Position numbers and translations under genes: made by a program. A stretch of DNA of 64,000 nucleotides from Tolypothrix sp. NIES-4075. Its GTDB lineage: Bacteria; Cyanobacteriota; Cyanobacteriia; Cyanobacteriales; Nostocaceae. Positions 7,789 to 16,880 of the stretch are shown here, piece after piece (position 1 is the first letter of the stretch; the number at the start of each line of letters is the position of its first letter). Below the pieces are notes generated by a model. The model saw only the letters and a program-made list of their open reading frames with translations. It was not told where the DNA came from and made no database searches. The stretch is taken from contig NZ_BDUC01000004.1 of the NCBI RefSeq assembly GCF_002218085.1, positions 1 to 64,000 on the forward strand, read 5' to 3'.

Positions 7789-8898
7789 ATGGCTGACTAT
7801 CTTATTTTCTTGGCGATTTCTACGTCTATTTTTGCTTTGTTCGCTTTGGGACTGAATTTGCAGTGGGGGTTTACGGGGTTAATTAACTTTGGACATGTTG
7901 CTTTTATGACTTTGGGAGCTTATACAACTGTGTTGTTAAGCTTAAAGGGGGTTCCCTTGTTGATTTCGGCGGTAATTGGGGGAATTTTGGCGGCTTTGTT
8001 AGGTTTGGTAATTGGTTTCTCAACTCTGCGTTTGCGAGAAGATTATCTGGCTATTGTGACTATCGGTGTTGGGGAACTGATTCGTTTGGTGGTGAATAAC
8101 CAAGATTTACCTGTGGGTGATACTTGGATATCTGGGGCGTTTGGGGTGCAAAGTTATGCTATTCCTTTATCTACAGCGCCTAATTTGATTGTTAGATTAA
8201 TCATGATTGGGTTGCTGACGCTGTTGGGTGGTATAACTTTATATTCGTTATGGCGTTGGATTCGCAGCACGAAAAAGTTAGGTAGCAAGCAAGAATTTGC
8301 TACACACTTAGGGGTGGGAATTTTATTTGCACTGTTGACAGTAGCAATTTATATTTCTGGGGCGATCGCGTTATATGATTACAACCCCAAAGCAGGTTTG
8401 ATGCTGTCGTCACTGCTAGTATTAGCTTTGGTATTTTGGCGCTTGCAAGTTTTAGTGCGATCGCCTTGGGGTAGAATTCTCAAAGCTATCCGCGAAGATG
8501 AAGAAATTCCCAAGGCTTTGGGTAAAAATGTCTTTTGGTATAAACTACAATCTTTAATGTTGGGTGGTGCGATCGCTGGCATTGCTGGTGCTTTCTTTGC
8601 ATGGCAACTCAGCGCGATTTATCCTGATAATTTCCAACCACAGCTAACCTTTGACTGTTGGATTATGGTCATTCTCGGCGGGAGCGGTAATAATATCGGT
8701 ACTATTTTAGGTGCTGTAATTTACTTTGCTTACGATACCCTTACCCGTGAATACTTGGATGACATTTTCCCCAGTCTCAGTACTGAACAAGCGGGTGCAT
8801 TTCGCATCATGATAATTGGTTTAATTTTGATTGTACTGATGGTTTGGCGTCCTCAAGGTATCTTAGGAAAAAAGGAGGAACTCACCCTTGGCAAATAA
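7789..8898 (+). CDS. livM: Branched-chain amino acid ABC transporter permease (LivM type)
   Basis: A 369-residue polytopic inner-membrane protein with about nine hydrophobic segments. The family signatures are GLNLQWGFTGLINFGHVAFM near the N-terminus, STLRLREDYLAIVTIGVGEL, the cytoplasmic loop RSPWGRILKAIREDEE with the EAA-like motif that contacts the ATPase, and AGAFFAWQLSAIYP. In Nostoc, related NatC/NatD permeases belong to the N-I neutral amino acid uptake system. It overlaps the ATPase gene by 11 bp. The periplasmic binding protein, second permease and second ATPase of a full Liv/Nat system are not in the window. Confidence 0.92.
   Translation: MADYLIFLAISTSIFALFALGLNLQWGFTGLINFGHVAFMTLGAYTTVLLSLKGVPLLISAVIGGILAALLGLVIGFSTLRLREDYLAIVTIGVGELIRLVVNNQDLPVGDTWISGAFGVQSYAIPLSTAPNLIVRLIMIGLLTLLGGITLYSLWRWIRSTKKLGSKQEFATHLGVGILFALLTVAIYISGAIALYDYNPKAGLMLSSLLVLALVFWRLQVLVRSPWGRILKAIREDEEIPKALGKNVFWYKLQSLMLGGAIAGIAGAFFAWQLSAIYPDNFQPQLTFDCWIMVILGGSGNNIGTILGAVIYFAYDTLTREYLDDIFPSLSTEQAGAFRIMIIGLILIVLMVWRPQGILGKKEELTLGK
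8873..8878 (+). promoter_or_regulatory. Shine-Dalgarno AGGAGG fixing a TTG start
   Basis: A perfect AGGAGG lies 9 bases before TTG at 8888, inside the end of livM. It supports TTG as the real start of the ATPase gene and translational coupling of the two genes. Confidence 0.85.
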
Positions 8899-9670
8899 TC
8901 AATCTTCAGAATTACCTTTACTCGCAGCAAGTGGACTTGCAAAAAGTTTCGGTGGAATTAAAGCTGTAAATGACGCAGAAATTCAAGTTAAAAAAGGTAG
9001 CATTACTGGGTTGATTGGTCCCAACGGTGCGGGAAAAACGACTTTATTTAACTTACTTTCTAACTTCATCCGTCCAGACAAAGGAAGAGTGATTTTTGAT
9101 GGAGAACAAATTCAGCAGCTACAACCGCACAAAATCGCCCAGCAAGGCTTGATTCGCACCTTTCAGGTAGCGCGGACTCTTTCGCGGTTATCGGTGTTAG
9201 AAAACGTGGTCTTGGCAGCGCAAAAGCAAACTGGTGAAAATTTTTGGCAAGTACAGTTGCAACCGCACGTAGTCGTGAAGGAAGAAAAGGAACTGCGCGA
9301 AAGAGCGATGTTTTTGCTAGATAAGGTAGGATTAGCTGCGAAAGCGCAAGATTACGCTGGGGGGTTGTCTGGGGGACAACGCAAGCTGTTGGAAATGGCA
9401 AGAGCGTTGATGACCAATCCGAAGTTGATTTTGTTGGATGAACCGGCAGCGGGGGTGAATCCGAGATTGATTGATGATATATGCGATCGCATTATCACTT
9501 GGAACCGTGAAGAGGGTATGACATTTCTAATTATCGAACACAATATGGATGTAATTATGTCGTTGTGCGATCGCGTTTGGGTTCTCGCTGAAGGACAAAA
9601 TCTCGCTGACGGTACTCCAGCGGAAATTCAAAGCAATGCGAAAGTTTTACAAGCTTATTTAGGGCAATGA
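8888..9670 (+). CDS. livG: Branched-chain amino acid ABC transporter ATPase (LivG type)
   Basis: A 260-residue ABC ATPase that energises amino acid uptake with the adjacent permease. Walker A is GLIGPNGAGKTT (near residue 43), the signature is LSGGQRKLLEMARAL, and Walker B is LILLDEPAAGVNP with the LivG-typical AGVNP, followed by the switch His in FLIIEHNMDVIM. The insertion after the Q-loop (RTFQVARTLSRLSVLENVV) is also LivG-like. Translation starts at TTG, backed by a perfect Shine-Dalgarno in the overlapping livM end. In Nostoc the equivalent is a Nat-type subunit. Confidence 0.93.
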   Translation: MANNQSSELPLLAASGLAKSFGGIKAVNDAEIQVKKGSITGLIGPNGAGKTTLFNLLSNFIRPDKGRVIFDGEQIQQLQPHKIAQQGLIRTFQVARTLSRLSVLENVVLAAQKQTGENFWQVQLQPHVVVKEEKELRERAMFLLDKVGLAAKAQDYAGGLSGGQRKLLEMARALMTNPKLILLDEPAAGVNPRLIDDICDRIITWNREEGMTFLIIEHNMDVIMSLCDRVWVLAEGQNLADGTPAEIQSNAKVLQAYLGQ

Positions 9671-9687
9671 AGAAAAAGTTTATCGTC

Positions 9688-9736
9688 GTAGTGAGTACTT
9701 TAGTATTCATTTAAAGAGTACTAAAGTACTCACTAC
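9688..9736. repeat. Inverted repeat with core AGTACTTTAGTA
   Basis: Perfect 18-bp arms (GTAGTGAGTACTTTAGTA and its complement) separated by 13 bp. It belongs to the same loose family as the palindromes at 23,936 and 24,737 (GTAGTAAGCACTT-AGTGC). It could form a hairpin after livG and serve as its transcription end. Confidence 0.8.
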
Positions 9737-9948
9737 AATGAATATCACAAATTATCTGGATCTTCTGCCAACTGTCGCGATCGCGCTGCTAATCTTTGAG
9801 ATCGTTCTTCAGCAGTCAATCTCGCGATCGCGACAGTTGGTTATACGATGCTAAATAATTTGCTGAACTAAGGCACTATCTAATACAAAAGTAGCAAATT
9901 GTTTATTTAATTTTCCACGCTTCAAATATTGACATTAATGTAGCTGTA
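9737..9948. repeat. Inverted repeat built on HIP1 sites; possible TA remnant
   Basis: Perfect 18-bp arms CCAACTGTCGCGATCGCG at 9768-9785 and 9823-9840, each containing a HIP1 octamer. On the minus strand the DNA between reads as RLTAEERSQRLAARSRQLAE, ending in a stop, and the flank reads QFATFVLDSALVQQI before a stop. These short peptide-like pieces could be remnants of a small toxin-antitoxin locus, but no intact gene is present. Confidence 0.5.
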
Positions 9949-11436
9949 TTATCCCCGATTATCAATTTGTGCGCGTTGCAAACTACCAGAAAAATCAACA
10001 TACACACTTTTCCATTCTGTAAATACTTCTATTGCGGTAGTTCCTGCTTCCCGGTGTCCGTTGCCGGTTTGTTTCACCCCACCAAAAGGTAAATGTACTT
10101 CCGCACCGATTGTAGGACCATTAATATAAGTTATTCCGGCTTCGATGTCGCGCATGGCAGCAAAAGCGCGGTTGATATCGCGGGTGTAAACTGAAGAAGA
10201 AAGACCGTAATTGGTATCGTTGAGGATAGCGATCGCTTCTTCAAAAGAGCTAACCTCAATTAATGCTACCACTGGTCCAAATATTTCTTCCCGCGCAACC
10301 CGCATTTCGGGAGTTACATTATCAAGAATAGTTGGTTGAAAAAAGTAACCATTTTTCAGTTCTCCCTCGCTGGCAATTTCCCCACCAATTAACACCTTTG
10401 CATTTTCCTCACGGGCAATATCCAGATACATTTTCACCCGTTCAAGTTGCCTTTGATTAATTATCGGACCAATATCAGTATCGGGGTCAGTGGGAGAACC
10501 CAAGCGTAACTTACTTGTACGCTCTTTCAACATCGTGGTAAATTTTTCTTTGATATCGCGATGTAAAATTAACCGACTCGTAGCCGTACACCGTTGACCA
10601 GCCGTACCAAATGCACCCCAAATTGCCCCATCTAAAGCCAATTCTAAATCTGCATCTTCCATCACCACTTGAGCATTTTTCCCCCCCATTTCCAGACAGA
10701 CACGCTTGTGAGTGCGTCCGCAAGTTGCACCGACAAAAGCGCCGGTTTCCGAAGAACCGGTAAAGGAAACCAAGTCAACATCAGGATGTTCAACTAAAGC
10801 TTTACCCGCTTCTTCACCCAATCCATGCACCAAGTTAACCACACCCGGAGGTAAACCGGCTTGTTGAAAAATCTCAATTAACTTAGTTGCACAAGCGGGA
10901 GTATCTTCTGCCGGTTTGAGGATGACAGTATTACCACAAACTAATGCCGGCATAGCTTTCCAACAAGGAATCGCAACCGGGAAATTCCAAGGAGTAATTA
11001 AAGCACAAACTCCTATCGGCATCCGCATCGTCATCGCGAATTTATTCGGCATTTCTGAAGGTGTCGTTTGCCCAAAAAGTCGTCGTCCTTCCCCAGCACT
11101 GTAAAAAGCACAGTCTACACCTTCTTGCACATCTCCCCGTGCTTCTGTTATCGCTTTACCCATTTCCCGACTGATTAACTGTGCAAGTTCTTCTTTATGC
11201 TGAAGTAACAATTCCCCAACGCGAAAAATATATTCTGCACGCGCAGGTGCGGGAACTTGTCGCCAACTGCGGTAAGCTTTACGAGCAGATGCGATCGCTA
11301 CATCCACATCTGCTGAATTAGAACGGGGAAAAGTGGCTATAACTTCGTTATTGTTGGTTGGGTTGCGACTTAAGAGTGTTTGTGTAGTACTCAACCATTG
11401 ACCGTCGATGTAATTGCAGCAAGTTAGCGTGGTCAT
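9949..11436 (-). CDS. NAD(P)-dependent aldehyde dehydrogenase
   Basis: A 495-residue aldehyde dehydrogenase of normal length. The Rossmann/cofactor segment is ITPWNFPVAIPCWK, the catalytic Glu lies in CLEMGGKNAQ (E249), and the catalytic Cys in AGQRCTATSR (C283). EEIFGPVVALIEV and the C-terminal LPFGGVKQTGNGHREAG are further family signatures. The overall pattern resembles alpha-ketoglutaric-semialdehyde and aminoadipate-semialdehyde-type enzymes, but substrate cannot be assigned from sequence. It lies 104 bp downstream of the acyl-CoA-dehydrogenase/cyclase gene on the same strand, so a shared catabolic role is possible. Confidence 0.92.
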   Translation of the reverse strand: MTTLTCCNYIDGQWLSTTQTLLSRNPTNNNEVIATFPRSNSADVDVAIASARKAYRSWRQVPAPARAEYIFRVGELLLQHKEELAQLISREMGKAITEARGDVQEGVDCAFYSAGEGRRLFGQTTPSEMPNKFAMTMRMPIGVCALITPWNFPVAIPCWKAMPALVCGNTVILKPAEDTPACATKLIEIFQQAGLPPGVVNLVHGLGEEAGKALVEHPDVDLVSFTGSSETGAFVGATCGRTHKRVCLEMGGKNAQVVMEDADLELALDGAIWGAFGTAGQRCTATSRLILHRDIKEKFTTMLKERTSKLRLGSPTDPDTDIGPIINQRQLERVKMYLDIAREENAKVLIGGEIASEGELKNGYFFQPTILDNVTPEMRVAREEIFGPVVALIEVSSFEEAIAILNDTNYGLSSSVYTRDINRAFAAMRDIEAGITYINGPTIGAEVHLPFGGVKQTGNGHREAGTTAIEVFTEWKSVYVDFSGSLQRAQIDNRG

Positions 11437-11540
11437 ACCTGACTTTTTGTATTAAGTTTCCCTTGTTTATTAATTGTCGTCAACTCTGCGAACCTTTGCG
11501 AGTTACTCTGCGTCCCTTTGCGTTTAAATTTCCAGCTAAA

Positions 11541-13460
11541 TCAGGGCACTAAAGCCAACACGCCGACGGGAGAACCAGAACCATTCTGTAATAATAGAGG
11601 TGCGATCGCCAGCATAGCGCCTCTTGGTGGCAGTTGATCCAAGTTGGTTAAATTCTCCAACACAAGACGCGGTTTCTCCAACACCAAACGGTTAATAGTA
11701 AACGTGGTATCTTGCCCAGAATCTACACCGTGAGTATCAATTCCTACGCCAGCGATTTGACGTTCATTGAGTAAAAATTGGGTAGCATCACTGCCAAACC
11801 CTGGAAAATGCAGACTTCCTTCAGCATCCTGGTTGAAAAATGCATCTTTATCGCACCATTTCTCTTGCCAGCCTGTATACAGTATTACTACACTTTCTGC
11901 GGTAATCTCGCCATATTCTTCTTCCCAAGCGAGAATATCTGCAACAGTCAGGACATAATCAGAATTAACTGCGGTTTTAGCACGGATATCTATAACTACT
12001 GCGGATACTACCAACGATTCGGCGGGGTATTTATCAATTCCCACACCAAAGCTATGAAAACTTTTAGGAGCGTTGATATGGGTAGCGCTGTGTTCCCCCA
12101 ACGAGAAACGCCGCAGATAATAACCATCTTTTTCTAATTTCGCTACAGTATCAAATTCTACAGGCGGGTCGCCTTGCCATTGGGGAATGTCTGTATCAAT
12201 TGTATGACTTAAATGGATGATGCGCGAGTAGGGAGAGGAGAGGGGGAGATGGGGAGAGGGGGGGATGGGGAGAGGGGGGGAAAGTGTTTCCCATGTTCCT
12301 GTGTCTCCTTGTCCACGGACATATTCCTCACTCCTCCACCCCCGCACGGAAGTGTCCTCCGCTTGTCCCCTTGTCTTTTCATCCCCTCCCGTCAACCGCT
12401 GAAGTGTCGCTTCCATAACTGCGGTAGTTTGACCTGTTACCGTAAATACCAAAGCTTCGCGATATATTCGCTGTGCCGGATGATGCATGTAATTAGCGGA
12501 ACCGCTGGAAACGGTAACGGCTGCGTGAGCGATTCGCGTTGCTAAGTCAATTGCCCAAGCTCTCATTTGCAAGCGTTCTGCTGTTCCTATCGATTTTTGT
12601 TGCGCTTCTCTAATCAGAGTGCGACACTGAGTTAGTTCTTGTAATAAAGAGTCAAAGGCATCGTTAATAAAAGGTAGTGATTTACTCTCTTTAGCTGCCT
12701 CAATAATATCTAAACCTGCAAAAGCGCATCCTGTAGCTAAAAAAGTAGGTCGCAAAATGTTGTTTTTACTGTTTTCGTGAATCCATCCGGGTGGTTTAAT
12801 AAAAACTACGCGCTCTTGAGGTAAGAACCAGCGAGTTAAAGTGGCAGATACGGTATTGCTTGATATCATTGCTGCTAGTTGTGCTGGTGCGGTAAATGTA
12901 ATTTCCCCTCTCGATTTTTGAGATGTCTGCACAAAAGGGACGATACCAAAAACTGCACTACCATCAGGTAATGTGGCAGCGACGATAAAATGTTGAAATA
13001 AGTTCCAGCCAGTTACCCAAGGTACAATTCCATCTAATTGATATCCTCCAGCTACAGGTACGGCTAATGTTAGGGGTTCACCTTGACGTCGCAAATGCGA
13101 GAAACCGACTCCAATTAAAACTTCACCGTTGCTCATCTGGGGAAGGTATGCTTGTTTTAATGTAGAGTTGTTGCTAGTAGAAAGCATCGCTGCTGCGCTT
13201 TGATGTTGTGTTTGCACAAAAGCTAAAGCCCCGGAATATCTGGCTATTAATTCTTGAAAGTCACCAAAAGTCGCTTCACTAACTTGTTTGTCACTTCGTA
13301 ACGCTAGTAAACCTAACTTTCCCAAACCTTGGAGTGCTTCAAATAAAGCTTGTGGATCGCTGTCTATTTCGTTAGCCTTGGGTGCAACTTCCTGAAGTAA
13401 AAAGGAATTGGTAGTATCTAGGATAGAGCGATCGCAATCCATAATTTTTTGGTAGTTCAC
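11541..13460 (-). CDS. Acyl-CoA dehydrogenase-like / metal-dependent cyclase fusion
   Basis: A 639-residue two-domain protein. Residues 1 to ~350 look like an acyl-CoA dehydrogenase-family flavoprotein (ALVFVQTQHQSAAAML-type helical N-terminus, a beta middle GYQLDGIVPWVTGWN, and a C-terminal helical bundle ending in QTTAVMEATLQRLTG). Residues ~412-639 are a cyclase/kynurenine-formamidase-type domain with the metal motif HSATHINAP and later VGIDTHGVDSG. The linker, about residues 354-411, is low-complexity (LSPPLPIPPSPHLPLSSP) and is encoded by a G/A-rich repeat of the kind normally found between genes. The natural reading is two genes joined by an in-frame repeat. Both domains retain their core motifs. 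Confidence 0.82.
   Translation of the reverse strand: MNYQKIMDCDRSILDTTNSFLLQEVAPKANEIDSDPQALFEALQGLGKLGLLALRSDKQVSEATFGDFQELIARYSGALAFVQTQHQSAAAMLSTSNNSTLKQAYLPQMSNGEVLIGVGFSHLRRQGEPLTLAVPVAGGYQLDGIVPWVTGWNLFQHFIVAATLPDGSAVFGIVPFVQTSQKSRGEITFTAPAQLAAMISSNTVSATLTRWFLPQERVVFIKPPGWIHENSKNNILRPTFLATGCAFAGLDIIEAAKESKSLPFINDAFDSLLQELTQCRTLIREAQQKSIGTAERLQMRAWAIDLATRIAHAAVTVSSGSANYMHHPAQRIYREALVFTVTGQTTAVMEATLQRLTGGDEKTRGQAEDTSVRGWRSEEYVRGQGDTGTWETLSPPLPIPPSPHLPLSSPYSRIIHLSHTIDTDIPQWQGDPPVEFDTVAKLEKDGYYLRRFSLGEHSATHINAPKSFHSFGVGIDKYPAESLVVSAVVIDIRAKTAVNSDYVLTVADILAWEEEYGEITAESVVILYTGWQEKWCDKDAFFNQDAEGSLHFPGFGSDATQFLLNERQIAGVGIDTHGVDSGQDTTFTINRLVLEKPRLVLENLTNLDQLPPRGAMLAIAPLLLQNGSGSPVGVLALVP
12226..12400. 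repeat. Low-complexity repeat inside the fusion gene
   Basis: Strongly G-rich DNA with GGGAGAGG/GGGGAGATGG units (12,230-12,290) followed by a CCGGACA/CGGAAGTGTCC-like segment. Similar GGAGG-rich DNA lies inside coaX near 60,100. It has the composition of intergenic repeats but is read through as the linker between two enzyme domains. Confidence 0.75.
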
Positions 13461-13623
13461 CGAGAAGAAAAGTATCGGACGAGGTGTGAAAAATTAGGAG
13501 CATGTCAAATAATATAAAAATTATCTCCCCCCATTTCTCCATTAAAGCGATCGCTTTCATCGTAGCGGGAGAAGTTCCGTACAGAAAGGATAATTTGATT
13601 AATGCGATCGGCTCCCCTTATCA
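13461..13623. other. Intergenic, no gene seen
   Basis: The gap between the fusion gene start and the outer end of the nested repeat element. It contains HIP1-like octamers only; no conserved reading frame or RNA was recognised. Confidence 0.6.
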
Positions 13624-13681
13624 TATAGCGGTTCTCGGTTGAGTGAGATACATAAAACCTCACCCCCCCTCTCCTTAATAA

Positions 13682-14054
13682 GCTACGGTGTACACACAAG
13701 TCGAATTTCTTCTTAAATCCCAAACATTACCTACTTAATCGCACTAATGGTTAGGGTGGGGTAAAACTAAATCTAAAACCTTAGTAAATCAGGTTTCAGG
13801 TAAGGTTTTGAGAATTTATGCATAAATATATTGAATTCGGGTGGTCGTTTATTGAATTCGGGTGGTCGTTTATTGAATTCGGGTGGTCGTTTATTGAATT
13901 CGGGTGGTCGTTTATTGAATTCGGGTGGTCGTTTATTGAATTCGGGTGGTCGTTTATTGAATTCGGGTGGTCGTTTATTGAATTCGGGTAGTGGTTAGGG
14001 TGGGGTAAAATCCAGATTCAAAGAACAACTTCAGACTTGTGTGTACACGGTAGC
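13682..14054. mobile_element. MITE-like element with 21-bp terminal inverted repeats and 8-bp target duplication
   Basis: The left terminus GCTACGGTGTACACAC... (13,682-13,702) and right terminus ...GTGTGTACACGGTAGC (14,034-14,054) are complementary over 21 bp with one mismatch. Immediately outside lies the same 8-mer CTTAATAA on both sides (13,674-13,681 and 14,055-14,062), the expected target-site duplication. The 373-bp interior has no transposase, so the element is non-autonomous. It carries a 21-bp tandem array and two copies of TTAGGGTGGGGTAAAA. A related copy lies at 39,927-40,083. Confidence 0.85.
13831..13994. repeat. 21-bp tandem array within the MITE
   Basis: Seven identical 21-bp units beginning TTGAATTCGGGTGG, followed by one decayed partial copy. 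Each unit carries an EcoRI-type GAATTC. There are no spacers, so it is a tandem repeat and not a CRISPR. The identity of the copies implies recent expansion. Confidence 0.95.
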
Positions 14055-14293
14055 CTTAATAACAGAGGGGTGTCCGGAACGGACGGGGTGAGGTTCTCTA
14101 TTGCATTCAAGTGCAACCCGCTATAGAATACAGAATCGCCTCATATGTATTGACATTTTCCGGTTTTGTCGCTAACAAAGTATCTGCACCATGTAGGCAA
14201 ATTACTTTGCTAGTTGTAACTTGCCACCCTCCACACCTATCTGCGTTGCATCTGCCTATCTTTAGTGAGAAAAATTACGTTTAATTTAAATCA

Positions 14294-16861
14294 GTGGAAA
14301 ACTACGCTATGGAAGCAGAAAAACTGGATCGTTTTCAAAAGTATGGTGAATCGATTCTCCGGAAGATAGACTCAGTACCCCAGCAGCCTTCAAAACAAGA
14401 AGATTGGGTTCCAGCTAGCCTAGATGAGTGTCTGATTCACCTGCGGGAAGCGGCACAGAAAACTGTACAACTTGCTACATCAAGTGTGAAAATCGGTGTG
14501 ATGGGTGAATTCAGCAGTGGAAAAACTTTGCTTTTAGGCAGTTTGATCGGTTACGCAGATGCTTTACCAATTAGTGAAAACCCCACTACAGGCAATGTTA
14601 CCGCCATTCACCTGAAACCGCAAGAAGACTTTGCAACTACGCAGGTTGGCAATTTTACTGTCGAGTATTTGACTCACGACGAGGTGAATGAGTGCTTGCG
14701 CTTCATGTTGGGGGAAGCGAATCGAAGAACAATAGCTGCGGGATTGTCTGCGATACCCCAAGAAAAGCTAAAAGCTCAAAACGATATCCTTAGCTGGTGT
14801 GAACAAGCGTGGAACAACAGTAAAAACTTAGAGTTGCGTTATCTGTTGCGCGAGTTGGTATTGTTTGTTCGCGCTTATAATTGTTATGGTGCGGCTATGT
14901 GTGGCAGACGCTACGATATTGATGCTACCACCGCTCGTGATGGGCTGACGCTAGCCGAGCAACCGATGGCAATTCAGACTCTCAACTTTGAAGATTTACC
15001 CCCAACACATATTAGATTACCAAATGCACCTCAAAGATTGCCAGCAAAGTTATTACAAAATAGCTTTCCGTTGATTCGTCGTGTAAATATTGAGGTAAAA
15101 ATATCAAAAGATATTTGGGATGTTTCCGGAAACAATGGAACATCAGAGTTTATTTTGTTAGATTTTCCCGGATTGGGTGCTGCTAATTCGGGGGTGAGAG
15201 ATACATTTTTGTCATTGCGAGAATTGGCAGAAGTGCAGACAATTTTAGTGTTGCTAAATGGCAAATCTCCGGGAAGCGATCGCGCTAACAAAATATTCAC
15301 GATGATGCAGCAACAGCGTCCAGGACAAGACCTGAAAGATTTAATTTTAGTAGGGGTAGGACGCTTCGATCAACTACCTTTAGAAAGTGAAGGTGGCGAA
15401 AGAGAACTTGATAGCTTAATTGACGATAATGCAGATAATCCTTTAAAAGAAAGCAGCGTTTGCCAAAAACTCAAAGTTTTGCAAACAACTCTTGACGGTG
15501 CATCAGCATTTACCACCCAAAAAGAGCGAATTATTCTACTATCGCCATTGTTAGGATTAGCTGATTTAGCCAAACGTTCTAGTAAAGTGAAAGCTGGTTC
15601 ATCAGAGTTTTTAGCTAACTTAGATTATCCTGATTATTTAGATCGCTCTAAGCGATTGCAACAAAAATGGGGAAGTTTAAGCGAACGTTTGTTAGAATCT
15701 GATTCCCGCAGTCATCTAGGCAGACAATTGAGTTACTTTGCTCAAGATGGCGGTATTAGTAAACTGCGAGAATTGATTCAAACCCACGTAGCAACTCACG
15801 GTTTCAAGCAACTTTATGAAGACACTCGTCGAGCCGCTAATGCTTTGCATCAACAACAACAAAACCTGAAAAACATCTTAACAGAAATTCAGGAACAAGG
15901 CATACCAATGGCAGAAAGTCAATCTTTTCTGGACTTACGCTTTGCCGTTGAAACTTTAGATAAAACCTACAGAAAATTCCAAAAAGAATTAGGTAAAGAA
16001 CCACTCAAAGACAAACGAGGAGTTACAGTTAGTGAAGTAGTCAAGGATGAGCTAACTTATAGAATCCTTAATTGGAGTCAGTGGACTTTGCTTTTCAACA
16101 AAGCAAGCAATGGAATGATATCACTAACAGAATCAAAAGGCGCAGCGGGTAAATTATTTGATAGAGCAAATAAAGTTAATAGTTCCCTTCCAACCAAAAG
16201 CGATGATTTTTATCCAGCATTTGAAAAGACAATTAAAGAACTAGAAGAATTTGCACGCGATCGCCTGAGTCAAGCTGTTGTAGACTCATTAAGTAAGTTA
16301 TCAAACCAGATAGCCAAAGAACGCGATCGCTTGCGAGAAATTCTCCATCCCAAACAGGAACAAGATATTCAAGAAAAATTTGGTGATGAAGAAGCCGATT
16401 TATTTTACAAACTACTTTTAGGATGCGATCCCAATCAATGGAAAGAAGCTATAATTTCCGAAGTCAGTAGCAAAGATAAAACCAGCGTCCCAGCTAACAT
16501 GTTTCCCCTAGCGCGTCAAGATGATAAACACAACATTGGACAAATCTTTGATTGGGCACCAGAAAGAAGCCAAAGTAACCCCAGAACCGCTAACCACCAA
16601 CTTTTAGTGCTGCGACTGCGAGATGAAATTACTGCTAGTGCCAGTTTACATCTTGTGCAGTATGTTAGTGAAGTGAATCAGCAAGTTAATGCGGAATTAG
16701 AAGGAATTTTGGATCAGATTGTTCCTTGTTTGCAAAATATTTCTAAAAAGGAAGCGTTGTTAAGATATATTGCAACGGAAGAATCGCAAATCAATGCGGA
16801 AATTCCTACTTGGTTGCAGATTGTTTTAGATATTGCTAACTTTGAAAGCAATTCGATTTGA
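14294..16861 (+). CDS. Dynamin-like / SrfC-like large GTPase
   Basis: An 855-residue P-loop protein. The G1 motif GEFSSGKT is at residues 71-78, a G2-like threonine follows in NPTTGNVTA, G3 is LLDFPGLG near residue 289, and a G4-like GVGRFDQL follows. A long helical region (about residues 500-850) with coiled-coil character completes a dynamin-like plan. The closest composition I know is the SrfC family of the SrfABC system, similar in length and likewise linked to an Hsp70-like partner; homology was not tested. The frame opens at GTG; an ATG five codons on is possible. It heads a three-gene operon. No transmembrane segment was seen. Confidence 0.8.
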   Translation: MENYAMEAEKLDRFQKYGESILRKIDSVPQQPSKQEDWVPASLDECLIHLREAAQKTVQLATSSVKIGVMGEFSSGKTLLLGSLIGYADALPISENPTTGNVTAIHLKPQEDFATTQVGNFTVEYLTHDEVNECLRFMLGEANRRTIAAGLSAIPQEKLKAQNDILSWCEQAWNNSKNLELRYLLRELVLFVRAYNCYGAAMCGRRYDIDATTARDGLTLAEQPMAIQTLNFEDLPPTHIRLPNAPQRLPAKLLQNSFPLIRRVNIEVKISKDIWDVSGNNGTSEFILLDFPGLGAANSGVRDTFLSLRELAEVQTILVLLNGKSPGSDRANKIFTMMQQQRPGQDLKDLILVGVGRFDQLPLESEGGERELDSLIDDNADNPLKESSVCQKLKVLQTTLDGASAFTTQKERIILLSPLLGLADLAKRSSKVKAGSSEFLANLDYPDYLDRSKRLQQKWGSLSERLLESDSRSHLGRQLSYFAQDGGISKLRELIQTHVATHGFKQLYEDTRRAANALHQQQQNLKNILTEIQEQGIPMAESQSFLDLRFAVETLDKTYRKFQKELGKEPLKDKRGVTVSEVVKDELTYRILNWSQWTLLFNKASNGMISLTESKGAAGKLFDRANKVNSSLPTKSDDFYPAFEKTIKELEEFARDRLSQAVVDSLSKLSNQIAKERDRLREILHPKQEQDIQEKFGDEEADLFYKLLLGCDPNQWKEAIISEVSSKDKTSVPANMFPLARQDDKHNIGQIFDWAPERSQSNPRTANHQLLVLRLRDEITASASLHLVQYVSEVNQQVNAELEGILDQIVPCLQNISKKEALLRYIATEESQINAEIPTWLQIVLDIANFESNSI

Positions 16862-16880
16862 TTGGTGAAAATAGTTTTTT

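Larger units (their letters stand above)
13624..14125. mobile_element. Outer palindromic repeat element (TATAGCGG ends) hosting a second insertion
   Basis: The locus is bounded by TATAGCGG at 13,624 and its complement CCGCTATA ending at 14,125. Inside, AACCTCACCCC is mirrored by GGGGTGAGGTT, as in long cyanobacterial palindromic repeats. The palindrome is interrupted at CTTAATAA by another element. Without the insertion it would be a compact inverted-repeat element of about 120 bp. Confidence 0.65.

Noticed and set aside
12213..12545. Plus-strand 110-residue frame
   Set aside because: Antisense shadow of the fusion gene's linker repeat.
13831..13994. Possible CRISPR array
   Set aside because: Units are contiguous 21-bp tandem copies without spacers, and no cas genes are present. 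The same holds for 22,589-22,785 and 39,613-39,815.
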